The notes below the pieces were generated by a model that saw only the letters and a list, made by a program, of their open reading frames with translations, was not told where the DNA came from and searched no databases. Both the position numbers and the translations under genes were made by a program. Positions 35,675-45,609 of a DNA stretch of 64,000 bases are shown here, one piece after another (the stretch's first letter is position 1; each line of letters starts with the position of its first letter). The DNA lies in the NCBI RefSeq assembly GCF_000696185.1, contig NZ_KK853997.1:3822390-3886389 (forward strand), in the 5' to 3' direction. This stretch comes from Kitasatospora cheerisanensis KCTC 2395. Its GTDB lineage: Bacteria; Actinomycetota; Actinomycetes; Streptomycetales; Streptomycetaceae.

Positions 35675-37117
35675 ATGAACCGTTCCAGCCGCCCTCCGCG
35701 CCGGTCCGCCGGCCGCAGGCCCGTCGTGGGCAGCAACGCCGGGCACGCCTCGCGGCAGGAGTTCGCCGTGCCGGTGAGCACCGTGCCGGCGCTGCCCGCC
35801 GTCGAGTCCTTCGACGAACTGGACCTCCCGCGGGAACTGCTGACGGTCCTGGCCCGCAGGGGCGTCGCCACTCCCTTCCCGATCCAGGCCGCGACGCTGC
35901 CGAACTCGCTGGCCGGCCGCGACGTGCTGGCGCGGGGCCGCACCGGCTCCGGCAAGACGCTCGCGTTCGGTCTCGCCCTGCTGACCCGGACCGCCGGGCA
36001 GCAGGCCGAACCGCGGTGCCCGCTCGCGCTGGTCCTGGTCCCCACCCGTGAACTCGCGCAGCAGGTCACCGAGGCCCTCACCCCGTACGCCCAGGCGGCG
36101 CGGCTGCGGACGGCCACCGTGGTCGGCGGGGTGCCGGTCCGCCGCCAGGCGCAGGTGCTGAACCGCGGCGCGGAGATCTTGGTCGCCACGCCCGGCCGAC
36201 TGGGGGACCTGATCGAACGCAGGCTCTGCCGCCTGGACCGGGTCGCCGTCACCGTCCTCGACGAGGCCGACCAGATGACCGACATGGGCTTCCTGCCCGA
36301 GGTCACCGCGCTCCTCGAACAGGTCCCGGACGGCGGCCAGACGATGCTGTTCTCCGCCACCCTGGACCGCAACGTCGACAGCCTGGTGCGGCGCTTCCTG
36401 AAGGATCCGGTCACGCACTCGGTGGATCCGTCCGCGGGAGCGGTCAGCACGATGGAGCATCACGTGCTGCACGTGCAGAACGCCGACAAGAACTCCACGA
36501 TCGCCCACATCGCCTCCCGCGACGGCCGGGTGATCATGTTCATCGACACCAAGCAGGCCGCGGACCACCTGGTCACCAGGCTCCTCGCGAAGGGTGTGCG
36601 GGCCGCGGCGCTGCACGGGGGCAAGTCCCAGCCGCAGCGCACCCGCACACTGGAGCAGTTCCGCAGCGGTCAGGTCGCCGCGCTCGTCGCGACCGACGTC
36701 GCGGCCCGGGGCATCCACATCGACGGCCTCGACCTGGTCGTCAACCTGGACCCGCCGGCCGACCACAAGGACTATCTGCACCGCGGCGGACGCACCGCGC
36801 GGGCCGGCGAGTCCGGCACCGTCGTCACCCTGGTCCTCCCCGACCAGCGCCGCGGGATGGACCGGCTGATGGCGATGGCCGGCATCTCCCCCGTCACCAC
36901 CAGGGTCCGGCCCGGTGACGAGAAGCTCGCCCGGATCACCGGCGCCCGCGTCCCCACCGGCGTGCCCGTGACGATCCCCGACCCCGTGGTGGAGCGGCCC
37001 CGCCGTCAACGGCCCACCGACCGGACCCGGTACGGCCGCCCCGCTGCCACCGCCCGCACCCGGCGGACCGCCGACGGCTCGGGCGGCGGTGCCGCGCCCC
37101 GGCCGCACAAGGGATAG
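35675..37117 (+). CDS. DEAD-box RNA helicase
   Basis: The 480-residue protein carries the helicase motifs in order: Q-motif region GVATPFPIQAATLP, motif I RGRTGSGKT, Ia PTRELAQQ, II DEAD (TVLDEADQMTDMGF), III SAT, IV VIMFIDTK, V ARGIHIDGLD and VI HRGGRTARAG. The C-terminal tail is basic (Arg/Pro-rich) and likely binds RNA. GAGGAGG precedes the ATG at 35675. It lies just after the cold-shock gene and probably unwinds structured RNA at low temperature. Confidence 0.95.
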   Translation: MNRSSRPPRRSAGRRPVVGSNAGHASRQEFAVPVSTVPALPAVESFDELDLPRELLTVLARRGVATPFPIQAATLPNSLAGRDVLARGRTGSGKTLAFGLALLTRTAGQQAEPRCPLALVLVPTRELAQQVTEALTPYAQAARLRTATVVGGVPVRRQAQVLNRGAEILVATPGRLGDLIERRLCRLDRVAVTVLDEADQMTDMGFLPEVTALLEQVPDGGQTMLFSATLDRNVDSLVRRFLKDPVTHSVDPSAGAVSTMEHHVLHVQNADKNSTIAHIASRDGRVIMFIDTKQAADHLVTRLLAKGVRAAALHGGKSQPQRTRTLEQFRSGQVAALVATDVAARGIHIDGLDLVVNLDPPADHKDYLHRGGRTARAGESGTVVTLVLPDQRRGMDRLMAMAGISPVTTRVRPGDEKLARITGARVPTGVPVTIPDPVVERPRRQRPTDRTRYGRPAATARTRRTADGSGGGAAPRPHKG

Positions 37118-37231
37118 CCACCGCGGACGACGGCGGGCACCCACCGGGTCGTGGTCCCGTCCGCCCCGGTCCGTCGCCCGCCCACCAGGGCTCTTCGGCG
37201 TCGGGTCGGTCGGTCCGGCGGACGAGGAGGG

Positions 37232-38650
37232 TCAGTCGGTCCAGCGGACGACGAGGAGGGCGGCCAGGGCCACGGCGACGGTGACGGCTCGGAAGCCGGA
37301 GTCCATGGCGGCGGCGAGGTCGGCGGCCGGGGCTCCGGTGCCCGCGGCGTTGGCGCCGAGGGCGGTGCCCATGGCGGCGACTCCGAGGGCGCTGCCGACT
37401 TCGCGGGCCGCGCCGTTGAGGCCGGAGCCCATTCCGGCGCGGTCGGCCGGGAGGGCCGTCATGATGCCGCCGGACAGCGGGGGCAGGGCCAGGCCGATGC
37501 CGGCCAGGGCCAGGGCCGGGCAGAGGACGTACAGGGCGTACGGGGTGTCCGCGCCGACCAGGGAGAAGGCCGCGAGGCCGACGGTCAGGGCGGCGAACCC
37601 GAGGGCGACCACCCGCTTGGCGCCCCAGCGGCGGACCAGCGCGGTGGAGGAGCGGGAGGCCAGGGTCATCGCGACGGCGATCGGGGCGAGCGCGCAGCCG
37701 GCCAGCGCGAGGGAGTAGCCGTGGGCGACCGTCAGGTACTGGGCGTTGACGTAGAACATGGCGAACGCGCCGGCGAAGGCCGCCGTCACTCCGACCGTTC
37801 CGGCCCGGACGGGGCGCAGGGTGAAGACCCGGGGGTCCAGCAGGGGGTGGCGGCGGCGCAGTCCGACCAGGACGCAGACCGTCGTGATCACGGCCGCCGC
37901 GGCGAAGGAGCCGAGCACCGGGCCGGAGGTCCAGCCGCGTTCCCGGCCCTCGATCAGTCCGAAGATCAGCGCGACGATCGCCGCGGCCAGCAGCACCGAG
38001 CCCGCGGGGTCGAGCGGTGCCGGGCGTCGGGGCGTTCGGGGTGCGCGCACGGCCGCGGTGAGGAGGAGCAGCGCGCCGGCCGCGCCGAACACGAGGAACA
38101 GGCCCTGCCAGGGCAGGTATTGGAGGACCGCGCCGCCGACGACGTTGCCGAGGATGCCGCCGACGGCCAGCGACGCCGTCCAGGTCGCCACCGCGTGCGG
38201 GCGGCGGGCCGGCGGGACGAGCAGGGTCAGCAGGCCCAGGGTGACCGGCAGGGCGAGGGCGGCGCCGGCGCCGGCCACCAGTCGTCCGGCGATCAGCAGC
38301 GGCACGTTCCCGGCCGACGCCGCCAGCAGGCTGCCGCCGGTGAACAGGCCGAGCCCCGCCAGCAGGACGCCCTTGCGGCCGAGCCGGTCCGCGAGCGCGC
38401 CGCCCGGGATGAGCAGGCAGGCGAAGGCGATCAGGTAGGCGTCCACGATCCAGACCAGGGCGGTCGGGCTCGGGTGCAGCCCGCTCCGGGCGATCGACGG
38501 CACCGCGAGGTTCATCGCGGCTGCCATCGCCTGCAGTGTCCCCGCGCAGAGGGACATCAGGACGATCACCTCTCCGCTGCGCGGGTGCCCCGCCGGCTCC
38601 GCCGGCGCCCCGGCGGGGGCCTCCCGATTCGTTGACTGCTTCGCTTCCAC
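37232..38650 (-). CDS. MFS drug/proton antiporter (DHA2-like, 14 helices)
   Basis: The 472-residue protein is almost entirely hydrophobic. Motif A between helices 2 and 3 reads GGALADRLGRKGVLLAGLGL, and motif C is LPVTLGLLTLLVPP with glycine-rich helix GRLVAGAGAALALP. Fourteen helices can be counted. It likely exports a small toxic compound. GGAGGAG precedes the GTG start. It diverges from a LysR regulator 120 bp away. Confidence 0.9.
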   Translation of the reverse strand: MEAKQSTNREAPAGAPAEPAGHPRSGEVIVLMSLCAGTLQAMAAAMNLAVPSIARSGLHPSPTALVWIVDAYLIAFACLLIPGGALADRLGRKGVLLAGLGLFTGGSLLAASAGNVPLLIAGRLVAGAGAALALPVTLGLLTLLVPPARRPHAVATWTASLAVGGILGNVVGGAVLQYLPWQGLFLVFGAAGALLLLTAAVRAPRTPRRPAPLDPAGSVLLAAAIVALIFGLIEGRERGWTSGPVLGSFAAAAVITTVCVLVGLRRRHPLLDPRVFTLRPVRAGTVGVTAAFAGAFAMFYVNAQYLTVAHGYSLALAGCALAPIAVAMTLASRSSTALVRRWGAKRVVALGFAALTVGLAAFSLVGADTPYALYVLCPALALAGIGLALPPLSGGIMTALPADRAGMGSGLNGAAREVGSALGVAAMGTALGANAAGTGAPAADLAAAMDSGFRAVTVAVALAALLVVRWTD

Positions 38651-38772
38651 GGCGTCTCCTCCGGTCGGGCCAGAACGAGGGCGACGCTAGGCGCGGGCTG
38701 ACATAACATCAAATGCACTGCTGTTAAACGTATGTTGCGGCAGACGCAATGGTGCAGGTGAGAGGTGACGCT

Positions 38773-39692
38773 GTGGGCGCCGCGGTCCGGGACATCGACC
38801 TGAATCTCCTCGTCGCTCTCGACGTGCTGCTCGACGAGTGCTCGGTCACGGCCGCCGCCGACCGGCTCGGCCTGTCCGCTCCCGCGATGAGCCGCACGCT
38901 GGCCCGGATCCGCACCGCGTTCGCCGACCCGATCCTGGTCCGGTCCGGGCGGTCGATGGTGCCGACCCCGCGCGCGGAGGCCGTGCACCTGGAGGTCAAG
39001 GCCCTCCTCGACCGCTCGCGCGCCCTGTTCGCCGAGGGGCGCGCCGTGGACCCGGCGCAACTGGAGCGGACGTTCACGATCGTCGCCAACGACCTGCTCT
39101 CCACCACCCTCGCCACCCGGCTGCTGCCCCGGCTCCGGGCGACGGCTCCCGGGGTGACCGTCGTCCTGCTGCCCGAGGGGCACCACCTCGACGACCTGGT
39201 GCTGCGGGACGGGACGGCGGACCTGGAGGTCCGAGTGATCACCGCGCCGGCGCCCGAGACCCGCGTCGAGCCGCTCCTCACCGACGGGATGGTCACCGTC
39301 GTCCGGCGCGGACACCCGCTCACGCAGGGCCCGTTCACCCCGGCCGCGCTGGCCGGCGCCCTGCACGTCACCACCTCCCGGCGGGGCCGGCTGCGCGGTC
39401 CGCTCGACGAGGCACTGGCGGCCGTGGGGCTGCGGCGCCGGGTGGTCGCGGCGATGCCGACCTTCGCCGCCGCCCTCCATCTCGTCGCCGCCTCGGACCT
39501 GGTGGGCCAGGCCCGGCGCGGACCGGCGAGCCACTGATCGCCGCGCTCGGCCTGGCGACCCTGCCGATTCCGCTGCGCCTGCCGCCCATCGAGATCTCCA
39601 TGGGCTGGCACCCCCGCAACGACAACGACCCCGCACAGCGCTGGTTCCGGGAGCAGGTGCGCACGGCGTTGGCCCGACTCGGACCGGGATAG
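38773..39692 (+). CDS. LysR family regulator (frameshifted near C-terminus)
   Basis: The winged helix is DLNLLVALDVLLDECSVTAA, DRLGLSAPAMSRTLARIRTA, followed by the substrate domain (ERTFTIVANDLLSTTLATRL, LEVRVITAP). It resembles NodD/SyrM-like regulators. The frame breaks near 39510 (one missing base in a G/C run); the other frame gives EPLIAALGLATLPIPLRLPP and ends WFREQVRTALARLGPG. Repaired length is about 306 residues. GAGAGG lies before the GTG at 38773; an ATG at 38749 is possible. It diverges from the MFS gene, its likely target. Confidence 0.82.
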
Positions 39693-39730
39693 CGACCGTG
39701 CCCCGGTGGCGGCCCGTCGGCCCGTCGGCC

Positions 39731-40192
39731 TCAGCCCGCGGTGGCCAGCCGGCGGGCCAGTACTCGGCCGCGTTCGGCCTGCACCGCTCCGGCCTTCCCG
39801 GCCGCGTAGCGGAGCAGGCCGAACGGCGCGTGCAGCCGCAGGGTGTCGACCACCAGGGAGCCGCCGTCGCCCCGGGCGGTGACGGCGAAGCGGTAGTCCA
39901 TCCGCACGCCGCCGGGGCTGGCCACCTCGCCGCTGACCACCGCCTCGTCCGGCAGCCGGGCGTCCTCGGTGCGCAGGGTGACCCGGATGACGTTGTCGTG
40001 CCGGAGCAGTCCGAGGAAGCGGAAACGCTCGACGGCCACGTAGTGCGTGACCCCGTCCTCGCGCCGCACCTCCCGCACGTCCACGAGCAACGGGGACAGG
40101 CCGAGGTAGTTCGCGGGCTCCGCGAGGTGCGCGAGCACGGCGGCGGGCGGTGCCGCGACCTCGTAGCGGTGGCTCAGTTCGGTGCTCGGCAC
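39731..40192 (-). CDS. SRPBCC family protein
   Basis: The product of about 153 residues has the START/Bet v1-like pattern: HRYEVAAPPAAVLAHLAEPA, NYLGLSPLLVDVREVRREDG, and a long C-terminal helix GLLRYAAGKAGAVQAERGRV. Such proteins bind hydrophobic ligands. The GTG at 40192 has GGGGAG 7 nt upstream. No operon partner is evident. Confidence 0.8.
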   Translation of the reverse strand: MPSTELSHRYEVAAPPAAVLAHLAEPANYLGLSPLLVDVREVRREDGVTHYVAVERFRFLGLLRHDNVIRVTLRTEDARLPDEAVVSGEVASPGGVRMDYRFAVTARGDGGSLVVDTLRLHAPFGLLRYAAGKAGAVQAERGRVLARRLATAG

Positions 40193-40528
40193 GTCCAACT
40201 CCCCTGTCCGGTACGGCTCCGGCCGTCGTGGGGCCGGGAAGGATCGGTGGATGATCGCACCATCCGGCCGCCGCTGCCAGGCTGTTTGCGTCGGGGCGAA
40301 CCGCGAATTCCGGGCCGCCGGTCAGTGCGCGGCGGGGTGCTCCGCGGGGTCCACGGCGAAGTCGTGGAGGAGGGGGCCGGTGGTGGTTGGGGGTCTTCGA
40401 GGAGGTGGAGGCGGGCGCGGTCGCGCGGTAAATGCCGTAGCCGTCGACGGGTCTGGCGGAGCGGCCGTGCCGGGGGCCCTCACTGTTGCGCCGGCCGCCG
40501 CGGGGCGCATGAGAAGTGGCCGGCGGCG
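40193..40528. other. Intergenic region without a recognised gene
   Basis: I find no supported gene in this 336-bp gap between the SRPBCC gene and the MerR gene. It is slightly poorer in clear codon bias than its neighbours, and no strong hairpin is visible. Confidence 0.45.
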
Positions 40529-40912
40529 TCAGTCGGACGGGCGCCAAGTGGCCTGCTGTTCCCGGAAGGTGGGGCAGGTGACGATGTCCGTGCGGCTGCA
40601 CTGGAGGGCGTGGGTCAGGAGCTGATGGGCGTGGTCGAGATCGATCATGCGCTGTTCGATCTCGGCGACCTTGGCGCGGATCATCGCGTGCCGGCGCGGC
40701 TGGTCCTGCTGGAACTCGCGGACCTCGGCCAGGCTGAGCCCGGCCTGCTGGAACTTGCGCAGCAGGACGATCCGGTCCGCGGCCTGCGGCGGGTAGCGGC
40801 GCTGGCCGCCCTGGCGTTCGGGTGCGGGGAGGAGCCCGTGGCGTTCCCAGAACCGGATGGCCGAGGCCGGAACGCCCGTCCGCTCGGCAAGCTGACCGAT
40901 CGTCATAAGCAT
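40529..40912 (-). CDS. MerR family regulator
   Basis: The 127-residue protein has the MerR winged helix MTIGQLAERTGVPASAIRFW, ERHGLLPAPERQGGQRRYPP and a long dimerisation helix. The C-terminus has two cysteines (QCSRTDIVTCPTFRE), as in metal- or redox-sensing relatives. GAGGAGGAG precedes the ATG. It diverges from a class II aldolase gene, and a perfect operator lies between them. Confidence 0.9.
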   Translation of the reverse strand: MLMTIGQLAERTGVPASAIRFWERHGLLPAPERQGGQRRYPPQAADRIVLLRKFQQAGLSLAEVREFQQDQPRRHAMIRAKVAEIEQRMIDLDHAHQLLTHALQCSRTDIVTCPTFREQQATWRPSD

Positions 40913-40955
40913 GGTCCGCCGCTCCTCCTCCTGTCGTCGCGCCGGCCCGGCGCTT

Positions 40956-40977
40956 GACTTGAACCTTAGTTCAAGTC
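40956..40977. promoter_or_regulatory. MerR operator
   Basis: GACTTGAAC-CTTA-GTTCAAGTC is a perfect 9-bp dyad located 43 bp upstream of the MerR start and between it and the aldolase gene. TTGACT overlaps its left arm and may be the -35 element of a MerR-type promoter. Confidence 0.7.
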
Positions 40978-41044
40978 GCAGAGTGGCCGACAGCCGGAGC
41001 GGCGGCGAACGGGCCGTCGCCGACAGGGAGTTGGAGTTGACGCG

Positions 41045-41710
41045 ATGACAGGAACGTCCGAGGTGAAGAGCCGCGCCCACCAGCTGGTCGAGGCCGCCCG
41101 GCAGTTGTTCATGGCCGGGGTGATGTCGCACTCCGGGCACGCCAACCTGAGTGTGCGGCTGGATGACGAGCGCTTTCTGCTGACTCCGGGGTTCGTCCGC
41201 GACCTGGAGGCGGACCAGCTGGCGACGGTCGGCCTGGACGGGCGGGTGCTGGAGGGCGAACTGCGTTCCGTCAGCGCCGAGATCATCACCATGCACAGCG
41301 CCGTCTACCGCGCTCGGCCGCAGGTGGGGGCGATCATCCACACGCACTCGCCGGCCGCGACGGCCTTCGCGGTGGCGCACCGGCCGCTGCCGTGCCGGAC
41401 CGAGCCGATGCTGCGGTTCGGGCAGCCCGAGGAGGTTCCGGTGGTGCCGTGGGGGCCGCGCGGGTCGGACGTGTCGGTGCGGGGCATCGCCGAGGTGCTG
41501 GAGCGGCGTCCGACGACGGCCGCGGTGCTGCTGGCGAACCACGGGCTGCTGGTGTTCGGGCCGGACGCGGCGGCGACCGCGCACCTGGTGGTGGCGATCG
41601 AGGAGAGTGCGGAGGCCGAGATCGCCGCGGCGGCGATCGGCGGGGCCGTGGACTTCCCCGCGGGCGCGCTGGAGGCCGTCCGGGCCTCGATCGCTCGGGT
41701 CGCGCGATGA
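41045..41710 (+). CDS. Class II aldolase/adducin family protein
   Basis: The 221-residue protein shows the family metal-site motifs: MSHSGHANLSVRL, VGAIIHTHSPAATAFAVAH (HTHSP zinc ligands) and LLANHGLLVFG (third histidine). Members cleave or isomerise phosphorylated sugars such as fuculose phosphate. It forms an operon with the next gene (ATGA overlap) and is probably controlled by the divergent MerR protein. Confidence 0.88.
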   Translation: MTGTSEVKSRAHQLVEAARQLFMAGVMSHSGHANLSVRLDDERFLLTPGFVRDLEADQLATVGLDGRVLEGELRSVSAEIITMHSAVYRARPQVGAIIHTHSPAATAFAVAHRPLPCRTEPMLRFGQPEEVPVVPWGPRGSDVSVRGIAEVLERRPTTAAVLLANHGLLVFGPDAAATAHLVVAIEESAEAEIAAAAIGGAVDFPAGALEAVRASIARVAR

Positions 41711-42189
41711 CCGACCACGGCTTCACCGACAGCACCTTCGCCGAGTCCGGGCGTGCCGAGGCCCTGCGGGAGCGCTACCGGACGACGCTCGGGGCCGTCC
41801 CTCCGGCGGTGGAGGACCGGCTGCGGGTGGCGCAGGCGTTCGGGCGGCTCGCCACCGAGGAGGCGTTCACGGCCCTGCGGCACGTGGTGCTGGCCGACAG
41901 TCCGCTCGGCGGCCGGGTCCAACAGCTGGTCCACTTCGGGCAGTTGCTGGCGCTGGGCCGGGCCGAACCGGCGCGGATCCACGCCCGGGGGGCGCTCCAC
42001 GCAGGCGCCGGGATCGCCGAGCTGATCGGCGTCGCGGAGACCGCGCTCATCACCGCGGGCACGCCGGCCTACGCGCTCGGCATCGAGATCGTCGTCGAGC
42101 TCCTGCCGGAGCAGGGCGCCCGGGCCGGCCGGCCGGTCGTACCGGCGGCCGGCCCGGGCGCGGGGGTTCAGGAGACGTCGGTGCCGTAG
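41707..42189 (+). CDS. Carboxymuconolactone decarboxylase-like protein
   Basis: The 160-residue protein reads ALRERYRTTLGAVPPAVEDR, RVQQLVHFGQLLALGRAEPA and ELIGVAETALITAGTPAYAL. This resembles AhpD/CMD-fold proteins, but the redox CxxC pair is absent. The start codon overlaps the aldolase stop (ATGA), so translation is coupled. The 3' end overlaps the convergent gene by 22 bp. Confidence 0.7.
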   Translation: MTDHGFTDSTFAESGRAEALRERYRTTLGAVPPAVEDRLRVAQAFGRLATEEAFTALRHVVLADSPLGGRVQQLVHFGQLLALGRAEPARIHARGALHAGAGIAELIGVAETALITAGTPAYALGIEIVVELLPEQGARAGRPVVPAAGPGAGVQETSVP

Positions 42190-43031
42190 CTGTAGGTGGA
42201 GACGACGGTCTCGTCGGTGTCGAGGAGGTGCGCGGTGTCGCCCTTGTCGTGCCAGATGGCGCGGCCGCTGCCGAAGGAGTAGCCGCCCCACTCGGGGTGG
42301 ACCTCGTCGGTGTAGACGCGGATGCGCCGGCCGGCCTTGAGGGTGGTGCCGGGCGGGAAGGTGAAGTGCTGGCCGGGGTCGTCGGCGTAGAGGATCCAGC
42401 CGGAGATGTCCGCGTGCGCCGTGCCCCGGTTGACGATCTCGACGTACTCGTCGGCCTGGGTGTACTTGACCTCGCCCTTGTGGCACACCTCGGTGATGGT
42501 CACGTCGGGCGCGCCGACGCGGGAGAGGACGGCGACGATGTCGGCGCTGTTGGAGTCGTTCTCGGGGCTGAGGAACTTGTTGACGATCTCGCCGTTGCGC
42601 TTGAAGCCGGTGATCACGGCGGCGTACTCCTCGCCGTCGACGGTCACGCTCTCCGGGGAGACCCGGGTGGGCAGGTCGACCTCGTCGTCGGGGACGGGGC
42701 CGTCGTTCGGGGTCTCGAAGTGGTGGAAGCGGTAGGTGAATCGGCGGTCCTCGCGGTCCTCCTCGAAGCGGACGCGGACCACCAGGTCGACGTCGAACTG
42801 GTCGACGCCGCCGCCGAAGACGGGGAAGTTCTGGTGGGTGAAGGTGCCCAGGACGGCTTCCGAGCCGTCGGCCTTCAGGTCGATCGTGCCGCCGGAGAAC
42901 GCGTAGCCGCTCTTGCCGCCGCTGCCGTCGGCGGGGGTGCCCCAGGTGATCTGTCCGGTGTTCAGGCCGGTGACCTCGGGCGGGGTCGGGCTGACGGCGG
43001 TCCAGGTTCCCGATGTCGTGACTTTGGACAT
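42168..43031 (-). CDS. Choice-of-anchor K plus lamin-tail domain protein
   Basis: The 287-residue protein has no signal peptide in the first residues (MSKVTTSGTWTAVSPTPPEV). The N-terminal half (GLNTGQITWGTPADGSGGKS, AFSGGTIDLKADGSEAVLGT) looks like the choice-of-anchor K domain; the C-terminal half (KVTITEVCHKG... EYVEIVNRGTAHADISGWIL, GTTLKAGRRIRVYTDE) is a lamin-tail (LTD) beta sandwich. LTD proteins are usually secreted or surface-bound; here export is not evident. Confidence 0.7.
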   Translation of the reverse strand: MSKVTTSGTWTAVSPTPPEVTGLNTGQITWGTPADGSGGKSGYAFSGGTIDLKADGSEAVLGTFTHQNFPVFGGGVDQFDVDLVVRVRFEEDREDRRFTYRFHHFETPNDGPVPDDEVDLPTRVSPESVTVDGEEYAAVITGFKRNGEIVNKFLSPENDSNSADIVAVLSRVGAPDVTITEVCHKGEVKYTQADEYVEIVNRGTAHADISGWILYADDPGQHFTFPPGTTLKAGRRIRVYTDEVHPEWGGYSFGSGRAIWHDKGDTAHLLDTDETVVSTYSYGTDVS

Positions 43032-43226
43032 GCTCGGAGAACTCCTCGGCTCGATGGGCACGCCGTCCGCGGGAGACGGCCGGTGCGGGTGTCGGCACCC
43101 CGGCCCACCGGGGCCTTCGCCGGCCGACGCCCCTACTCTCCCAACCGCTCGGCCGGATCCCGCGCGCACACGCGCCCGCATCACTCCTCCGAGCGATGAC
43201 GCAGGTCGGACCGGCCGGGCGGGGTG

Positions 43227-44116
43227 TCAGGCCGGTCGGGTGCGGAGGTGCTCCAGGGCCGCGGCGAGGGCGTCCTCGGGGGCGGTGGGGAGGTCGGGTT
43301 CGATGCCGGTGGCTTCCCAGTTGGTGCCGGTGATGGGGTTGATGGAGCGGGCGGTGGGGACGGCGACGGTGATGTGGGGGCGACCGGGAAGCGGGCGGTG
43401 GGGTGGGCGCCGCCGCGGGTGGTGCGGCCGACGAGGGTGGCGCGTTCGAGGACCTTCAGGTTGTAGGCGAGTTCCTCACCGCCGGAGAAGGTGACGTCGC
43501 TGGTCAGGACGGCGACCGGGCGGTCGAGGTAGCGCGGGGCGGCGAGGTGGCCGAGGGTCCAGTACTGGCGGACGGAGTCGGTGGACCGCTCGTAGATGTC
43601 GTTGAGGTGCACCGCGTCGCCGGCGAAGAAGTAGCTGCACCAGAGCTGCACTCCCTCCGGCGAGCCGCCGCGGCACTGGCGCAGGTCGATGACCAACGCG
43701 TCGGTGGTGGCGAGCAGTTGCATGGCGGCGGCGGTCGCGGCGCCGCCGAGGTCCGCGGGGGCGATCATGCGCAGGTCGAGGTAGCCGATGTTGCCGTCGA
43801 GCTGCTCCACCCGCCGGACGCCGTAGTTGCTCTCGCGGGCGTACTGCGCGAAGCGGGCCCGGGCGACCTCCTCCGGCTCCTCGTCCATCGGCTGCGGCTC
43901 CTCGCTGTACAGCAGCCGCAGGTGCTTGTCCGGGCAGGCCTTCTGCAGGTCGTCCGAGACCCGCTCGCACAACTCCCGTTCGCCCAGGCCCTGGTAGGCG
44001 CCGTCGGCGAGTTGGCGGCGGAGCAGGGTCGCTATGGCGGCCGTCCGCTCGGGGAAGACGTAGCCGGTGGTGATCCGGGCCAGTGCGGCCTCGATCGTCT
44101 GCTGATGGGTCGTCAT
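43227..44116 (-). CDS. S41 family peptidase (frameshifted near C-terminus)
   Basis: The protein starts MTTHQQTIEAALARITTGYV and has the N-terminal helical lead (LLRRQLADGAYQGLGERELC), ending in the C-terminal processing protease core: GNIGYLDLRMI, DALVIDLRQCRGGSPEGVQL and catalytic-serine SDVTFSGGEELAYNLK with GRTTRGGAHP. A missing C near 43395 shifts the frame; the repaired ending is ITVAVPTARSINPITGTNWE and on to a stop at 43227, giving about 296 residues. It diverges from a PadR gene. Confidence 0.85.
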
Positions 44117-44216
44117 GCGCGTGATGGTAGGTCCGGCCGGCGGGGGCGCCCAAGGCGACGGGGACCGGCATAGCTCAACCATCGACATATCTAAATCATT
44201 GATCTATGGTCTCCGC

Positions 44217-44576
44217 ATGACAGAACGTCAATTGCACGAGCCGACACGCCTGGTGCTCACAGCCCTGGCCGACGCGCCGCGCCACGGCTACGCGATCCTC
44301 CAGGAAGTCCTGGCGATCACCGACGGGCGGACCAGGATGCTGACCGGCACGCTCTACACCGCGCTGGACCGGCTGCTCCAGCAGGGGCTGATCCGGGTCG
44401 ACCACGAGGAGGTCGTGAACGGGCGGCTGCGGCGCAGCTTCGCGCTGACCGAGCAGGGCCAGGAGACGCTGGCCGGGGAACTGCGGCGCTTGCGGGCGGG
44501 GGCGGACGAGGCGGAGCGGCGACTCGCGCTCGGCGGGTTCCGGCCGGCGCTCGGACTGAACGGGGGGACGGCATGA
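44217..44576 (+). CDS. PadR family transcriptional regulator
   Basis: The 119-residue protein has the PadR winged helix: LVLTALADAPRHGYAILQEV, TGTLYTALDRLLQQGLIRVD and RRSFALTEQGQETLAGELRR. PadR proteins are ligand-responsive repressors. An unusually A/T-rich stretch lies just before it and should hold its operator and the promoter of the divergent peptidase. Its stop overlaps the next gene by 4 bp. Confidence 0.9.
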   Translation: MTERQLHEPTRLVLTALADAPRHGYAILQEVLAITDGRTRMLTGTLYTALDRLLQQGLIRVDHEEVVNGRLRRSFALTEQGQETLAGELRRLRAGADEAERRLALGGFRPALGLNGGTA

Positions 44577-45534
44577 GCGGGGAGTTGGTGCGGCGGCTGC
44601 CGCTGCGGGGGCTGTACCCGGCGGCGTACCGGGCGGCGCACGGGGAGGAGATCGCGGCGGTGCTCGCCGAGTCGGTGCGGGACGCCGACCGGCGGACTGC
44701 GGTGCGGGAGTGGGCGGTGCTGGCGGCGCACGCGCTGCGCCTGCGGACCCGGCTGAGTTCGCGGGACCCGGCGGGCGGGCGCTGGCCGGGGCGGCGCCGT
44801 TCGTGCTGGCGGGCGGGGCGGCGCTGGGCGCGGCGCACCTGGTGGCGGGGTTCTTCCTGCTGAAGCCGGGGACGGGCGTCCTCCCGGTGGTGGCTGCCGT
44901 CGCGCTGAGCGCCCCGTGGGTGCTCGCGCTGCTGGGCGCCGCGCTGGGCCGATGGGCGGTGGCGCGGGTGTTCGTGCTGGTCGCCGTGGTCGCTGTGCTG
45001 GCGGCCGTGGTGCATCCGGTGGGCCCGTCCTCCTCGGCCGGGACTCTGCTCGAACTGTGGTGCGTCATGGGCGGGTTGGTGCTGCTCGCACCGCCGGACG
45101 GGGTCGACCTGTCGAGGCGCGGGCGGTCCCGGGCGGTGGCCTGCTCGATCGCCGTGGGGCTGCCGATGTGCGGCATCGCCGCCGGGTGGCTGGGCCTCTG
45201 GCTGGAGGACTACCCGGACGTCGTGTTCCCGCCGTCCCTCCAGGTCCCGCTGGACGCCTCCACGGCCTGGCCGGCGGTCGTGCTGGCCGTCGCCTACCTG
45301 CTGCACCTCGCCGATCCGCGGGTCGACCGGGTGCAGGCCGGCGGGGTGGCGCTGGCGGTGCTGCCGTGGGTCGTCATGCCGCGGCCGCCGCTGTACTACG
45401 ACACCCCGCTGAACGGACACGACCTGCTCCGCGACGCCGCCGTGGTGCTCGCGCTGCTGGCGGCGGCCACCGCGGCGGGCGTGCTGCGCCGCCGGGCCAG
45501 GCTCGCCGGGACGGAGGCGTCCGACCTGGCCTGA
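44573..45534 (+). CDS. Integral membrane protein (frameshifted)
   Basis: The N-terminus (LVRRLPLRGLYPAAYRAAHG, EEIAAVLAESVRDADRRTAV) is in one frame and the rest in another after one missing base near 44770. The rest has about seven hydrophobic helices (GGAALGAAHLVAGFFLLKPG, VFVLVAVVAVLAAVVHPVGP). Repaired length is about 320 residues. It is translationally coupled to the PadR gene, which suggests a PadR-controlled transporter or stress membrane protein. No family is recognised. Confidence 0.7.
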
Positions 45535-45609
45535 CCCCGGACGGCGCCGGCCGCCCGTCCGTGCGGCGGGCGGGGCGGCCGGTGGTCCGCCGCGGCGTAC
45601 GATGCGCGC

